From the NCBI GenBank assembly GCA_011526565.1, contig WYBL01000151.1, forward strand, positions 144,694 through 208,693: 64,000 bases of DNA. The letters run 5' to 3'. How positions within the stretch are numbered: the first letter of the stretch is position 1; each line of letters opens with the position of its first letter. This document shows positions 50,165-59,324 of the stretch, one piece after another. Below the pieces are notes generated by a model. It saw nothing but the letters and a program-made list of their open reading frames with translations. It did not search any database and had not been told where the DNA came from. The position numbers were made by a program, and so were the translations under genes. This DNA comes from Acidobacteriota bacterium (GTDB taxonomy: Bacteria; Acidobacteriota; Vicinamibacteria; Fen-336).

Positions 50165-51883
50165 TTGATCGATCGACGACTCTGGCCACGCGGGGCGCGC
50201 GAGCGCCTCGCGCTGGCCGGGGCGGTGGGCTTCGGCCTGCTGGCCGGGCTCGCCGCGGTCGGCCAGGCGTTCGGCCTCAGCCGGCTGATCGACTTCGCCT
50301 TCCTCGGGGGAGCGGACCGCGCCGCCGCCGCGGGGTGGCTGACCCTGCTCGCGCTGGCGGCAGTCGCCCGCGCGGTGTCCGGTGCGGCCGGCGAGGCCTG
50401 TGCCCAGGAGCTGTCGATCCGGACCCGCGCGGAGCTGCGCGGCCGCCTCGCGCACCACCTCGTCGCGCTGGGGCCGCACCGCGTGGCCGGCGAACGCGCC
50501 GGCGAACTGGTGCGCACTGCGACCGTCGGCGTCGAGGCGCTCGACGCCACGCTCTCACAGTACCTGCCGCAGGCGATGCTGGCGGCGCTGGTGCCGCTCG
50601 TGATCCTGGCCGCCGTGTACGCCGCCGACCCGCTGTCCGCGCTCGTGCTGTTCGTGACGCTGCCGCTGGTCCCGCTGTTCACCGCGCTGGTGGGCTCGCT
50701 CGCCGCGGCCCGCACCGCCGAGCAGTGGCGCACGCTGGGCCGGCTGTCGGCGCGGCTGCTCGACGGTCTCCACGGCCTGCCGACGCTGGTGGCGCTGGGC
50801 CGCGCCGAAGACCACGCCGACGAGGTCGGGAGGACCGCGGAGCGGCTGCGGGCGGCGGCGATGCGGGTGCTGCGGGTCGCCTTCCTGTCCGGCTTCGTGC
50901 TCGAGCTGCTGGCGACGATCGGCACCGCGCTGCTCGCCGTCCAGGTCGGCCTGCGGCTGCTGCACGGCCACGTGGAGTTCGCGCCCGCGCTGTTCGTGCT
51001 GCTGCTGGCACCCGAGTTCTACAAGCCGCTGCGGGCGCTGGGAGCCTCGTTCCACGCGGCGATGCCCGGCCGCGACGCCGCGGCCCGCATCTTCGCGCTG
51101 CTCGAGACGCCGGCGTCGGACGCGAGCGGGGGCCGGTGCCTCGTCGCACCCGCCGACGGCCCCGCGCAGGGCGTCGCGTTCGAGGGCGTGTGCTTCACCT
51201 ACGCCGGGGGCCGCACGGCGCTGGACGGGGCGACGTTCGTGCTGCCCGCGGGCCGCATGACGGCGCTCGCGGGGCCGTCGGGGGCGGGCAAGAGCACCGC
51301 GGCGGCGCTGCTGTTGCGTTTCCTCGAGCCGGCCGCCGGACGGATCGCCGTCGACGGCCAGGCGCTCGCCGACCTCGAGGCCGAAGCCTGGCGCCGCCGC
51401 ATCGCCTGGGTGCCGCAGCGCCCGCACCTGTTCGCGGGCACCGCCCGCGAGAACCTGCTGCTGGCGCGGCCAGGCGCGGCGGCGGGCGAGTTGGAGCGCG
51501 CCGCGGCGCTGGCCCGCTTCGACGAGGTGCTGGCCGAGCTGCCGCGCGGCTGGGACACGCCGCTGGGCGAGGCGGGCGCGCGGCTGTCGAGCGGCCAGGC
51601 CCAGCGCCTGGCGCTCGCCCGCGCGTTCCTGAGGGACGCGCCGCTGCTGATCCTCGACGAGCCGACCGCGCATCTCGACCCGGCGTTGCAGGCGCGGCTG
51701 TCGGAGGCGACGCGCGAGCTCTGCCGCGGGCGCACTGCACTCGTCGTCGCCCACCGGCTGGAGACCCTCGCCAGCGCCGACCACGTGGTCGTGCTCGAGG
51801 CCGGCCGCGTGGTCGAGCAGGGGGTGCCGCGCGAGCTGCGCGCGGCCGGCGGTCGCTTCGCCACGCTGTGGGGCACGCCGTGA
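50165..51883 (+). CDS. cydD: thiol reductant ABC exporter subunit CydD
   Basis: A 572-residue fused permease-ATPase from TTG 50165, 7 bp after cydB. CydDC exports cysteine/glutathione or otherwise supports haem insertion into cytochrome bd. Six transmembrane helices in the first 300 residues; ATPase with Walker A GPSGAGKS at 370-377, signature LSSGQ at 474-478 and LLILDEPTAHLD. Stop overlaps the cydC start (GTGA). Confidence 0.92.
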   Translation: MIDRRLWPRGARERLALAGAVGFGLLAGLAAVGQAFGLSRLIDFAFLGGADRAAAAGWLTLLALAAVARAVSGAAGEACAQELSIRTRAELRGRLAHHLVALGPHRVAGERAGELVRTATVGVEALDATLSQYLPQAMLAALVPLVILAAVYAADPLSALVLFVTLPLVPLFTALVGSLAAARTAEQWRTLGRLSARLLDGLHGLPTLVALGRAEDHADEVGRTAERLRAAAMRVLRVAFLSGFVLELLATIGTALLAVQVGLRLLHGHVEFAPALFVLLLAPEFYKPLRALGASFHAAMPGRDAAARIFALLETPASDASGGRCLVAPADGPAQGVAFEGVCFTYAGGRTALDGATFVLPAGRMTALAGPSGAGKSTAAALLLRFLEPAAGRIAVDGQALADLEAEAWRRRIAWVPQRPHLFAGTARENLLLARPGAAAGELERAAALARFDEVLAELPRGWDTPLGEAGARLSSGQAQRLALARAFLRDAPLLILDEPTAHLDPALQARLSEATRELCRGRTALVVAHRLETLASADHVVVLEAGRVVEQGVPRELRAAGGRFATLWGTP

Positions 51884-53661
51884 AGGCGATCCTCCGCCTC
51901 GCCCCGTGGCGCGTCGTCGGCCGCCGAGGCCCCGCGCTCGGCACGGGCCTGCTGTTCGCCACCGCGGCCAGCGGCGTTCTGCTGATGGCCTGCTCGGCGT
52001 GGCTGATCGCGAAAGCAGCGCTGCGGCCGTCGATCGCCGCGCTGCACGTGGCGATCGCCGGCGTGCGCTTCTTCGGTCTCGCGCGCGCGGTGTCGCGCTA
52101 TCTCGAGCGGCTGGTGGTGCACGACGTGACGCTGCGCGCGTCCGGCGCCTGGCGCGCGAAGCTGGCGCGCGGGCTGGCGCCTCTCGGCCCCGGTCGGCTC
52201 GGCACGAGCGGGGACCTGCTGGCCCGGGTCGTGGCCGACGTCGAGGAGCTGGAGGCGGCCTACCCGCGGCTGCTGGCGCCGATGGCCGCCGCGGCGCTCG
52301 CGACCGCGGGCGTCGGCGCGTTCCTGGCCACGCGCGGTCCGGCGCTCGCCATCGCGTGGGCCGCGGCAGTGCTGGCGGCGGGCGTGATCGCTCCGCTGCT
52401 GGTGCTGAAGCTCACGCGCGCCGGGGAGGCCCGCCGCGTCGCTCGCCGGGCCACGCTCCACGCCCGGCTCGCCGACGGCATCCGCGGGCTGCCCGACCTG
52501 GTCGCCTTCGGCCGCGGGCGCGACCACGCGGACGAGGTGGCGGCCCTCGCCCGCGAGATGGCAGCCGACGAGCGGCGCGGGGCGCGAGGCGCGCTGGCCG
52601 GCACCGCGCTGGCGGGAGCGTCGGCCGACCTGTGCGTCGTCGCGCTGCTCGCGCTCGCGATCCCGCTGGTCCGCGCGGGGGAACTCGACGGGATTCAGCT
52701 CGCCGTGATCGCCCTCGTGGCGCTGGCCGGGTTCGAGGTGGTGGCGCCGCTGGCCGCCGCGTTCCGCGTCCGCGGCGGGATCGAGGCCGCCGCGGCCCGG
52801 ATCGCCGCGCTGCTCGAAGCGGAGCCGGCGGTGCGCGATCCGGACGCGCCGGAAGTGGCGGGCCCGGGCAGGCGAGTCGAAGCGCGCGGCCTGCGCTTCG
52901 CGTACGAGGACGGGTTCGGGCGCCGGGCGAAGCCCGTCGCGTGCGCGCTGGACGGGCTCGACCTGGTCCTGGAGCGCGGCCGGGTCGTGGCCCTGGTCGG
53001 GCCGAGCGGGGCGGGCAAGTCGACGCTCGTGCAACTGCTGCTGCGGGCGCACGACGTCGCCCCCGGGCAACTGCTGCTGGACGGGGTGGACGTGCGGCGG
53101 CTCGCCGCGGCCGAGCTGCGCAAACGGCTGGCGGTGGCCTCGGTCCGTGACCACGTCTTCGCGGGCACGCTGGCCGAGAACCTGCGCCTGGCTGCGCCGG
53201 ACGCCGACGACGCGCGGCTGTGGGACGCGCTCGAGCGGGCGGAGCTGGCCGCGTTCGCGCGCGGGCTGCCGGAGCAACTCGCCACCTGGGTGGGCGAGCA
53301 CGGCGTCGCGCTCTCCGGCGGCGAGCGGCAGCGGCTGGTGCTGGCGCGGGCGCTGCTGCGCGACGCGCCCGTGCGCCTGCTCGACGAGCCGACCGCGCAC
53401 CTCGACGCGGAGACCGCGCGGCGAGTGCTCGCGCGGCTGTTCGCCGAACGCGAGAGCGAATGCTGCGCCACGCTGATCGTCAGCCACCGGCTGGCGGGGC
53501 TCGAGGCGGCAGACGAGATCGTCGTGCTCGACCGCGGCCGGGTGGTCGAGCGCGGGCGCTGGGAAGCGCTGGTCTCCGCGGGGGGCGCCTTCGCGCGGGC
53601 CCTCGCCGAGGAGCGCGGCGCGGCCGCGCTCGACGGCCGGATATCATCGGACTCGGAATGA
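51880..53661 (+). CDS. cydC: thiol reductant ABC exporter subunit CydC
   Basis: A 593-residue ABC half-transporter from GTG 51880, partner of CydD. The TM region starts with GTGLLFATAASGVLLMACSA and has the CydC-like LARAVSRYLERLVVHD segment. Walker A GPSGAGKSTLVQLL, signature LSGGERQRLVLARALLRD, and Walker B RLLDEPTAHLD follow. The stop overlaps the next gene (ATGA). Confidence 0.92.
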   Translation: MKAILRLAPWRVVGRRGPALGTGLLFATAASGVLLMACSAWLIAKAALRPSIAALHVAIAGVRFFGLARAVSRYLERLVVHDVTLRASGAWRAKLARGLAPLGPGRLGTSGDLLARVVADVEELEAAYPRLLAPMAAAALATAGVGAFLATRGPALAIAWAAAVLAAGVIAPLLVLKLTRAGEARRVARRATLHARLADGIRGLPDLVAFGRGRDHADEVAALAREMAADERRGARGALAGTALAGASADLCVVALLALAIPLVRAGELDGIQLAVIALVALAGFEVVAPLAAAFRVRGGIEAAAARIAALLEAEPAVRDPDAPEVAGPGRRVEARGLRFAYEDGFGRRAKPVACALDGLDLVLERGRVVALVGPSGAGKSTLVQLLLRAHDVAPGQLLLDGVDVRRLAAAELRKRLAVASVRDHVFAGTLAENLRLAAPDADDARLWDALERAELAAFARGLPEQLATWVGEHGVALSGGERQRLVLARALLRDAPVRLLDEPTAHLDAETARRVLARLFAERESECCATLIVSHRLAGLEAADEIVVLDRGRVVERGRWEALVSAGGAFARALAEERGAAALDGRISSDSE

Positions 53662-55505
53662 GGGCGCTCGGCCGCGAGCTGCTGCGGGACGTCGGACGCG
53701 CCGAGCGGCTGGAGTGGTGGCAGGCCGACGGCCGCGGCGGCTGGGCTGCGAGCGGCGTGCTCGGCCTCAACGCGCGCCGCCAGCACGGCCTGCTCGTCGT
53801 CGCCACGCCGGCAGGCCGCCTCAACCTGCTGGCGCGGCTCGAGGAGCGGCTGGAGTTCGCGGGCGGCGAGACGGTCGAACTCGCCACCGCGCGCTACGCC
53901 GGTGCAGTCCACCCGCGCGGTTTCGAGCGGGCGGAGGCCTTCGCGCTCGACCCGCTGCCGTGCCTGGTCCACGAGACCGCGCGCGGCCGGCTGGGGCGCA
54001 CGGTCGCGCGGCTGCACGACACCGACGCGGTCGTCGTGCAGCACGAGTGGGACGGCGAGCCGGCCCAGCTGGTTGTCCGGCCGCTGCTCGCCTACCGCGG
54101 CGTCGACGAGCTGCAGCGCGAGCGCGACGACCTGCGGCGCGACGTCGCCCCGGACGGCGACGCCGTCGCGTGCGTCCCGCTCGCGGGCTGGCCCCCGCTC
54201 GTGATGCGGCTGCCGGGGGGGCGCTGGCAGGGCGAAGGCTGGTGGTACCGCCACTGCGAGTACGCCCTCGATCGCGAGCAGGGTCTCGAGGGCCACGAGG
54301 ACCTGTGGAGCCCGGGCGAGTTCCGCGTCGCGCTGCGGCCCGGGCAGGCGGCGGCGCTCCTGGCCGCGGCTGGCGCGGTCCCGGCCGCCGACCCGCGCGC
54401 GCTGCTGCTGGCGGAGAAGGCGCGGCAGCGCGCTCTCTCCGCGGGTGTCGGCGGGTTGGAGGGCGAACTGCGGCGGGCGGCGGACGCCTTCTTCGTGCGC
54501 GACGCGGAGCGCGGCCCGGTGCTCGCGGCCGGGTATCCGGGTCCCGTCGAGCGCGCGCGAGGCGCGGCGATCGCACTGCCGGGCCTGTGCCTCGCCATTG
54601 GCCGCGTGGAGCAGGCGCGCGATGTCCTCCACTCGCTCGTGAACCGGCTGCGGCTCGGGCGATTGGCGAGCGGAGACGAGGGCGGAGGCGCCGCGGCGGG
54701 CGACGCGCAGGCGGCGCTGTGGTTCGTGATCGCGGTGCACCGCCTGCGCGAGGCCGACCCGGCGGCGGCTCGCGACCGCGGGCTGGAGGCGGCGGTCGAC
54801 GCGGTGGTCGACGCGTGGCTGGGCGGCGGGGCGGCAGGGCTGAGGGTGCGCAGCGACGGCCTGGTCGAGGTCGCGGCCGACGCGGCCGACGCGGACGACG
54901 CGCGGCCCGGTTGCCCGGTCGAGCTGCAGGCTCTGTGGCACAACGCGCTGCTGATCGCGGCGGGGCTCTCCCGGTCGCGCGGCGACGGCGGTCGCGCGGG
55001 CGGCCTCGCCCACGCCGCCGCGCGTTGCCGGGAGAGCGTACAGCGGGTCTTCTGGTGCGACCGCCGCGGCCATCTCGCGGACGCGGTCTCCGCGGAAGGC
55101 GCGCCCGACTTCACGCTGCGCGCGGCGCAGCTCCACGCCCTCGGCCTGCCCCACGTGTTGCTGCCGCGCGACGCCGCGCTCCGCGCGCTCGCTGCGGTGG
55201 AGACCGGGCTCCTGACGCCCCATGGGCTGCGGTCCGAAGCGGGCGGGCCGGCGGAGCCCTGGTGGGCAGGGCTCTGGGCCGACGCCCGCGTGCGCCTGCT
55301 GGGCGAGGCCGGCAAGGCCGCCGTGCACGCCTGGCTCGACGGCCTGGAGCCTCACCTCGGCGAAGGCGTGCTGGGCCAGGTCGCCGAGCGTTTCGACGGC
55401 GCGCCGCCGCACGCGCCGCGCGGCGCGGGCGCGGCGGCGGCCAGCGTCGGCGAACTGCTCCGCGCGCTCAGGCGGGTCGGCCGGGCGCCGCGCGCAGGCC
55501 GTTGA
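53658..55505 (+). CDS. glycogen debranching enzyme-like protein (amylo-alpha-1,6-glucosidase, GH133-like)
   Basis: A 615-residue cytosolic protein whose ATG overlaps the cydC stop. The N-terminal domain carries GGWAASGVLGLNARRQHGLL, the G-G-x-x-S-G-T-x-x-G-x-N-T-R-R-Y-H-G motif of bacterial debranching enzymes. The C-terminal (alpha/alpha)6 domain shows ELQALWHNAL (E422-W427) and GLLTPHGLRSE. After that the usual AYHxGTVWPW segment is not recognisable (WWAGLWADARVRLL instead), so catalytic competence is uncertain. Such enzymes release glucose from 1,6-branches of glycogen. Presence in a respiratory operon is unexpected. Confidence 0.8.
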   Translation: MRALGRELLRDVGRAERLEWWQADGRGGWAASGVLGLNARRQHGLLVVATPAGRLNLLARLEERLEFAGGETVELATARYAGAVHPRGFERAEAFALDPLPCLVHETARGRLGRTVARLHDTDAVVVQHEWDGEPAQLVVRPLLAYRGVDELQRERDDLRRDVAPDGDAVACVPLAGWPPLVMRLPGGRWQGEGWWYRHCEYALDREQGLEGHEDLWSPGEFRVALRPGQAAALLAAAGAVPAADPRALLLAEKARQRALSAGVGGLEGELRRAADAFFVRDAERGPVLAAGYPGPVERARGAAIALPGLCLAIGRVEQARDVLHSLVNRLRLGRLASGDEGGGAAAGDAQAALWFVIAVHRLREADPAAARDRGLEAAVDAVVDAWLGGGAAGLRVRSDGLVEVAADAADADDARPGCPVELQALWHNALLIAAGLSRSRGDGGRAGGLAHAAARCRESVQRVFWCDRRGHLADAVSAEGAPDFTLRAAQLHALGLPHVLLPRDAALRALAAVETGLLTPHGLRSEAGGPAEPWWAGLWADARVRLLGEAGKAAVHAWLDGLEPHLGEGVLGQVAERFDGAPPHAPRGAGAAAASVGELLRALRRVGRAPRAGR

Positions 55506-55539
55506 CCCCGCCCCCGCCGCCACGTACTCTCCGCGCATC

Positions 55540-57075
55540 GTGAACTTGCGAGGGATCGCGGCGGGGGCAGCGCTCGCGTGCCTGCTGGCGGTCGCCTGCA
55601 CGCGGGACGAGAAGCCGAAGCAGCCGGAGGGCACGCTGCGCGTGCTGCTCGGCTCCGACATCGCCACCCTCGACCCGCACGTCTCGGTCGACAGCATCAC
55701 CTCCATCATCGTCGGCAACGTGTTCGAGCCGCTGGTGCGCTTCGATCGCTCGCTGCGACTGGTGGGAGGGCTGGCCGAGCGCTGGATCAACCCGGACGAG
55801 CGCACCTGGCGCTTCTTCCTCGACCGCCGCGCGCGGTTCCACGACGGCACGCCGCTGCGCGCCTCCGACGTCAAGTTCAGCGTCGAGCGGCTGCTCTCGC
55901 TTCCCGGAACGCCGGTGGCGGCGTTCGTCCGCCACATCCGTGCCGTGGAAGCGATCGACGACCACACGGTCGACATCCGCACCGACGCCCCGGTCGCGAT
56001 CCTCAACGACATGGCCTTCGTGCCGATCGTCAGCGAGCGCAGCCTGCGCGAGACGGGCGGTCGGGTCGACGAGCGGCCGCTGGGCAGCGGCCGCTACCGG
56101 GTGGCGCGCTGGGAGCGGGGTCGGGCGATCGACCTCGAGGCCAGCGAGTTCGCCCGCGACCCCGCCGCGATCGCCCGCGTCGAGGTCGAACTCCTCTCCC
56201 GGGAAGGCATGCTGGAGCGGATCGAGGCGGGCAGGCCCGACCTCACGCTGCTGCTGCGGCAGAGCGTGCTCGACACGCTCGAGAAGCGCAACCTGGCCGG
56301 GCAGCGACTGCTGGCCTCGCCCGGGCTCTACGTCTTCTACCTGGGCTTCAACACGCGGGCGACGCTGCCCAGCGGCGCGCGCAACCCGCTCGCCGACGTG
56401 CGCCTGCGGCGTGCGCTGGTCCGCGCCACCGACCAGGCGGCGATCGTCGAGCACGCGCTGCGCGGTCACGGGCGCGGGGCGACGCAACTCGTGGTGCCGG
56501 AGGTCTTCGGCTTCGACCCCACGTTGCCGGCGACGCCGGTCGACCCGGCGACGGCGCGGCAGATGGTGGATGCGGCGGGACACGCGGGCGTCGAGCTGTC
56601 GATCCTCACGGTCGAGGGCGGCAGCGGCCGGATCGAGGAAGAACTGGCCCGGCAGTGGGAGCGGGCCGGCGTCAAGCTGACGCGGCGCGAGGTGCCGGAG
56701 CGGCAACTGGCGGTCGAAGTGGCGGCGGGCCGCTTCGACACCTACATCGAGGGCTGGGGCTGCACGTCGGCCGACGCCGCGGAACTGCTGTCCTACCTGC
56801 TGCACAGCCGCGACGAAGCGCGCGGGCTGGGCACCGGCAACTACTACGGCTTCGCACACCCCGAGATCGACCGCATCGCCGAGACCAACCTCGGCGTCTT
56901 CGATCCCCGCCGCCGGCTGGCGCTGCTGCAGCGCGCGCTGCGGCTGGCGTCGGAGGAGGCGGTGTTCCTGCCGCTGTACTCGCAGGACGAGATGTACCTG
57001 CTGAGCGACCGCCTCGAGTGGCAGGCGCGGGTCGACGGCGAGGTCCGCTTCGAGGAGATGCGGCTGAGCCGGTAG
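55540..57075 (+). CDS. extracellular solute-binding lipoprotein, family 5 (peptide/nickel type)
   Basis: A 511-residue protein from GTG 55540. A lipoprotein-like signal (GAALACLLAVAC, Cys20) is followed by the family 5 fold: LRVLLGSDIATLDPHVSVD, the region FEPLVRFDRSLRLVGGLAE, HDGTPLRASDVKFSVERLL and PLGSGRYRVARW. ABC permease genes are absent here, so it may deliver its ligand (oligopeptide, haem or similar) to a transporter encoded elsewhere. Ends 3 bp from the convergent sspB. Confidence 0.85.
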   Translation: MNLRGIAAGAALACLLAVACTRDEKPKQPEGTLRVLLGSDIATLDPHVSVDSITSIIVGNVFEPLVRFDRSLRLVGGLAERWINPDERTWRFFLDRRARFHDGTPLRASDVKFSVERLLSLPGTPVAAFVRHIRAVEAIDDHTVDIRTDAPVAILNDMAFVPIVSERSLRETGGRVDERPLGSGRYRVARWERGRAIDLEASEFARDPAAIARVEVELLSREGMLERIEAGRPDLTLLLRQSVLDTLEKRNLAGQRLLASPGLYVFYLGFNTRATLPSGARNPLADVRLRRALVRATDQAAIVEHALRGHGRGATQLVVPEVFGFDPTLPATPVDPATARQMVDAAGHAGVELSILTVEGGSGRIEEELARQWERAGVKLTRREVPERQLAVEVAAGRFDTYIEGWGCTSADAAELLSYLLHSRDEARGLGTGNYYGFAHPEIDRIAETNLGVFDPRRRLALLQRALRLASEEAVFLPLYSQDEMYLLSDRLEWQARVDGEVRFEEMRLSR

Positions 57076-57078
57076 GCC

Positions 57079-57576
57079 TCAGTCCCGCCGCTCGCGCCGG
57101 AACGCCCCGAGGTCTACTATCTTGGGGCCGCCTGTGGCTCCCGGCGCCGCGGCGGCAGCCGAGTCGGACTCCGGTGCCGGGATCGAAGTCGCGCCGGCCG
57201 CTTGCTCCACCGGGGCTTCGTCGCCACCCTCATCCAGGCGGAAGCCGAACGGGGCGGATGGATCGGCGAAAGAGGTCAGGGCCGAGAGCGGGACGCGCAG
57301 CTTCTCCGGGTGGCCGCCGAAGCGCAGCGTGACCTCGAATGCCTCGGCATCGACGCGCAGGCCCCAGAACTGGTGCTGGAGCACGATCGTCATCTCCTCC
57401 GGATAGCGGCGGAGCAAGCCGGGAGGGATGACCACGCCCGGCGCCCGGGTGTCGAAGCTCAGGTAGAAGTGATGGGCGCCTGGCAGGCCCTCGCGCTCGA
57501 CCTGGGCCAGCAGTCGGGCCACCACGCCGCGCAGCGCCTCGCGCACGAGTGCGGGGTAGTCGAAGCCTTCGTCCAC
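57079..57576 (-). CDS. sspB: SspB family ClpXP adaptor
   Basis: A 165-residue protein from GTG 57576. The folded core (residues 5-110) fits alpha-proteobacterial-type SspB: FDYPALVREALRGVVARLL, HHFYLSFDTRAPGVVIP, MTIVLQHQFWGLRVDAEAFE and LRVPLSALTSFADPSAPFG. The tail is disordered and ends in VDLGAFRRERRD, which resembles the short ClpX-binding XB motif. SspB delivers ssrA-tagged proteins to ClpXP. A -10-like TACACT lies exactly 6 nt before the start, so the mRNA is probably leaderless. Confidence 0.85.
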   Translation of the reverse strand: MDEGFDYPALVREALRGVVARLLAQVEREGLPGAHHFYLSFDTRAPGVVIPPGLLRRYPEEMTIVLQHQFWGLRVDAEAFEVTLRFGGHPEKLRVPLSALTSFADPSAPFGFRLDEGGDEAPVEQAAGATSIPAPESDSAAAAAPGATGGPKIVDLGAFRRERRD

Positions 57577-57582
57577 CGGTGG

Positions 57583-57588
57583 AGTGTA
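57583..57588 (-). promoter_or_regulatory. -10-like hexamer TACACT, leaderless sspB promoter candidate
   Basis: TACACT on the minus strand, 6 nt (CCACCG) before GTG 57576, divergent from and adjacent to the efflux operon promoter. Confidence 0.45.
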
Positions 57589-57593
57589 GGGGC

Positions 57594-57627
57594 TTGACAG
57601 ATGTATGCGTACATGCGTATATTCGCA
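57594..57627 (+). promoter_or_regulatory. sigma70-type promoter and likely ArsR operator of the efflux operon
   Basis: TTGACA (57594-57599) and TATATT (57618-57623) with an 18-bp spacer are near consensus. The spacer and -10 contain two direct ATGCGTA copies (57604-57610, 57612-57618) and the imperfect palindrome TGCGTATATTCGCA (57614-57627), a fitting operator for the ArsR protein encoded next to it. Confidence 0.7.
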
Positions 57628-57645
57628 ATCGTTGAAGGAGGAGGC

Positions 57646-58011
57646 ATGCTGGACCCGGAACTGATCCCGCAGGTGGCCGAGCGCTTCAAGGCGCTGTCGG
57701 ACCCCGTGCGGTTGCGCCTGTTGTCGGCGCTGATGGAGCGGGAGCGGACGGTGGGGGAGCTCGCCCTGCTGTGCGCCAAGCGCCAGCCCAACGTCTCCCA
57801 GCAGCTCGCTGCTCTGGCCCACGCGGGGCTGGTGGCGGGACGTCGCGAGGGGCAGCGGGTGTACTACCGCGTCGCCGACCCGTACATCGCCCGCATCTGC
57901 TCGGCCGTGTGCGACGGCCTGGCCCGCGAGGCCCGCGGCGACGCGGCGCCCCGCCGGCGACCCGCGCGGCGGCCAGCGGGCGTGACCTCCAGGGAGGTGG
58001 CCCGTGGCTGA
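57646..58011 (+). CDS. ArsR/SmtB family repressor of the efflux operon
   Basis: A 121-residue winged-helix protein. ATG 57646 follows AAGGAGGAGGC. Signature parts: RFKALSDPVRLRLLSALMER, the recognition helix NVSQQLAALAHAGLV, and the wing RREGQRVYYRVADP. Three cysteines (LLCAKRQ, and ICSAVC near the C-terminus) could bind a thiol-reactive metal or persulfide. It probably represses from the operator upstream and is released by inducer. Overlaps the next gene by 8 bp. Confidence 0.9.
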   Translation: MLDPELIPQVAERFKALSDPVRLRLLSALMERERTVGELALLCAKRQPNVSQQLAALAHAGLVAGRREGQRVYYRVADPYIARICSAVCDGLAREARGDAAPRRRPARRPAGVTSREVARG

Positions 58012-59320
58012 GCGCAGGCTGGTCCTGGCTCTCGCCCTGGCCGCGCTGGTCGCGATCCCGGTCGCGGCCGCAGAGCCCGAGCCGCTGACCCTGCAGGCGG
58101 CACTCGAGCGCGCCGGAGCCGAGGCTCCCGCCCTGGCGGCGGCCCGTGCGGGCGCCGACGCGGCCGAGGCCCGCGCCGAGGCCGGTGCCCGACAGCGCTG
58201 GCCGCGGCTCGTCGCCGAGTCGCGCCTCGCCTGGAGCGACTGGCCGTCGATGCTCTTCGCGCAGCGGCTGGACGCGGGGATCGTGGCCCAGGAGGACTTC
58301 GATCCCGCGCGCCTCAACGCCCCCGACGTCGCCTGGCACCTCGGCACCACGGTCGCGGTGGAGGCGCCGGTCGACCTGTGGGGCCGGATCGGCACCGCGG
58401 CCGAGGCGGGTCGCGCTGCCGCGCGCGCCGCCCGCGCGGGCAGCGACGCCGCGCTGCGCGGCGTCCGGCTGCAGGTGACGGCGGCCTACTGGCGGGCGGC
58501 GCTGGCCCGGCGCGGCGTCGATGTCGCGCGGCGGGCCCTCGCCGCCGCGCAGGCCCGCGAGGCCGACATGGAGAAGCGCGAGGCCCAGGGCGACGCGCTG
58601 CGCTCCGACCTGCTGCGGGCGAAGGCGCGCCGCCGCGAGCGCGAGGCCGACCTCGCCGCTCGCGAGGGCGATGCGCAGGTCGCGGCGGCGGTGCTGGCCC
58701 GCGCGATCGGCACGCCCGGGGCGGCGCTGCAGGCCGTCGACGAGGTGCCCGCTCCCGAGCCGGTCGCCGAGCCGGCCGAGGCGCTGGTCGCGCGCGCGGC
58801 GGAGCGGCCCGAGGTGGTCGCCGCCCGTGAACGCGGCGAGGCCGCCGCCGGTGCGGCGCGCGCGGAGTCCTTCGCGGCGCGGCCTGAACTGGGCGTCGCG
58901 GTTGCGCTGCGCGACGACCGGCGCGACGGCGGCAGCGGCCAGTCGTTCATGGCCGGGGCCGGAGTGCGCTGGTCCTGGGATGCCGGGCGCGACAAGCGGA
59001 TCGCGGCCGCGCGTGCGGACGAGCAGGCGGCGCGGGCGATGGAGCGCGACGCGCGCGCCCAGGTCGAGCTGGAGGTGCGCCAGGCGCATGCCCAGGCCGA
59101 GGCCGCGCACCGCCGCTGGCTGGCCGCCCGCGGCGGCGCCGAAGAGATGCGCGAGGCCTTGCGCGTCGTCCGCGAGCGGCGCGGCGCGGGCCTCGCCACC
59201 CTGACCGACGAGCTGGAAACCGAAGCGGCGGCCATTTCCGCCGAGCTGGGCGAGATCGCCGCGGCGGCCGACGCCGCCGTGGCGCGGGCGGCGCTGCGTC
59301 ACGCCGCGGGGGAGCTGTAG
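58004..59320 (+). CDS. TolC family outer membrane efflux protein
   Basis: A 438-residue protein from GTG 58004 with GGGAGGTGG upstream. Signal peptide (RRLVLALALAALVAIPVAAA), then two long repeats of coiled-coil helices, each with typical LQAALERAGAEAPALAAARA and VRWSWDAGRDKRIAAARADE-like segments (last part WSWDAGRDKRIAAARA). It forms the trimeric outer-membrane channel for the RND pump encoded downstream. Confidence 0.88.
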   Translation: MAERRLVLALALAALVAIPVAAAEPEPLTLQAALERAGAEAPALAAARAGADAAEARAEAGARQRWPRLVAESRLAWSDWPSMLFAQRLDAGIVAQEDFDPARLNAPDVAWHLGTTVAVEAPVDLWGRIGTAAEAGRAAARAARAGSDAALRGVRLQVTAAYWRAALARRGVDVARRALAAAQAREADMEKREAQGDALRSDLLRAKARRREREADLAAREGDAQVAAAVLARAIGTPGAALQAVDEVPAPEPVAEPAEALVARAAERPEVVAARERGEAAAGAARAESFAARPELGVAVALRDDRRDGGSGQSFMAGAGVRWSWDAGRDKRIAAARADEQAARAMERDARAQVELEVRQAHAQAEAAHRRWLAARGGAEEMREALRVVRERRGAGLATLTDELETEAAAISAELGEIAAAADAAVARAALRHAAGEL

Positions 59321-59324
59321 AGAG

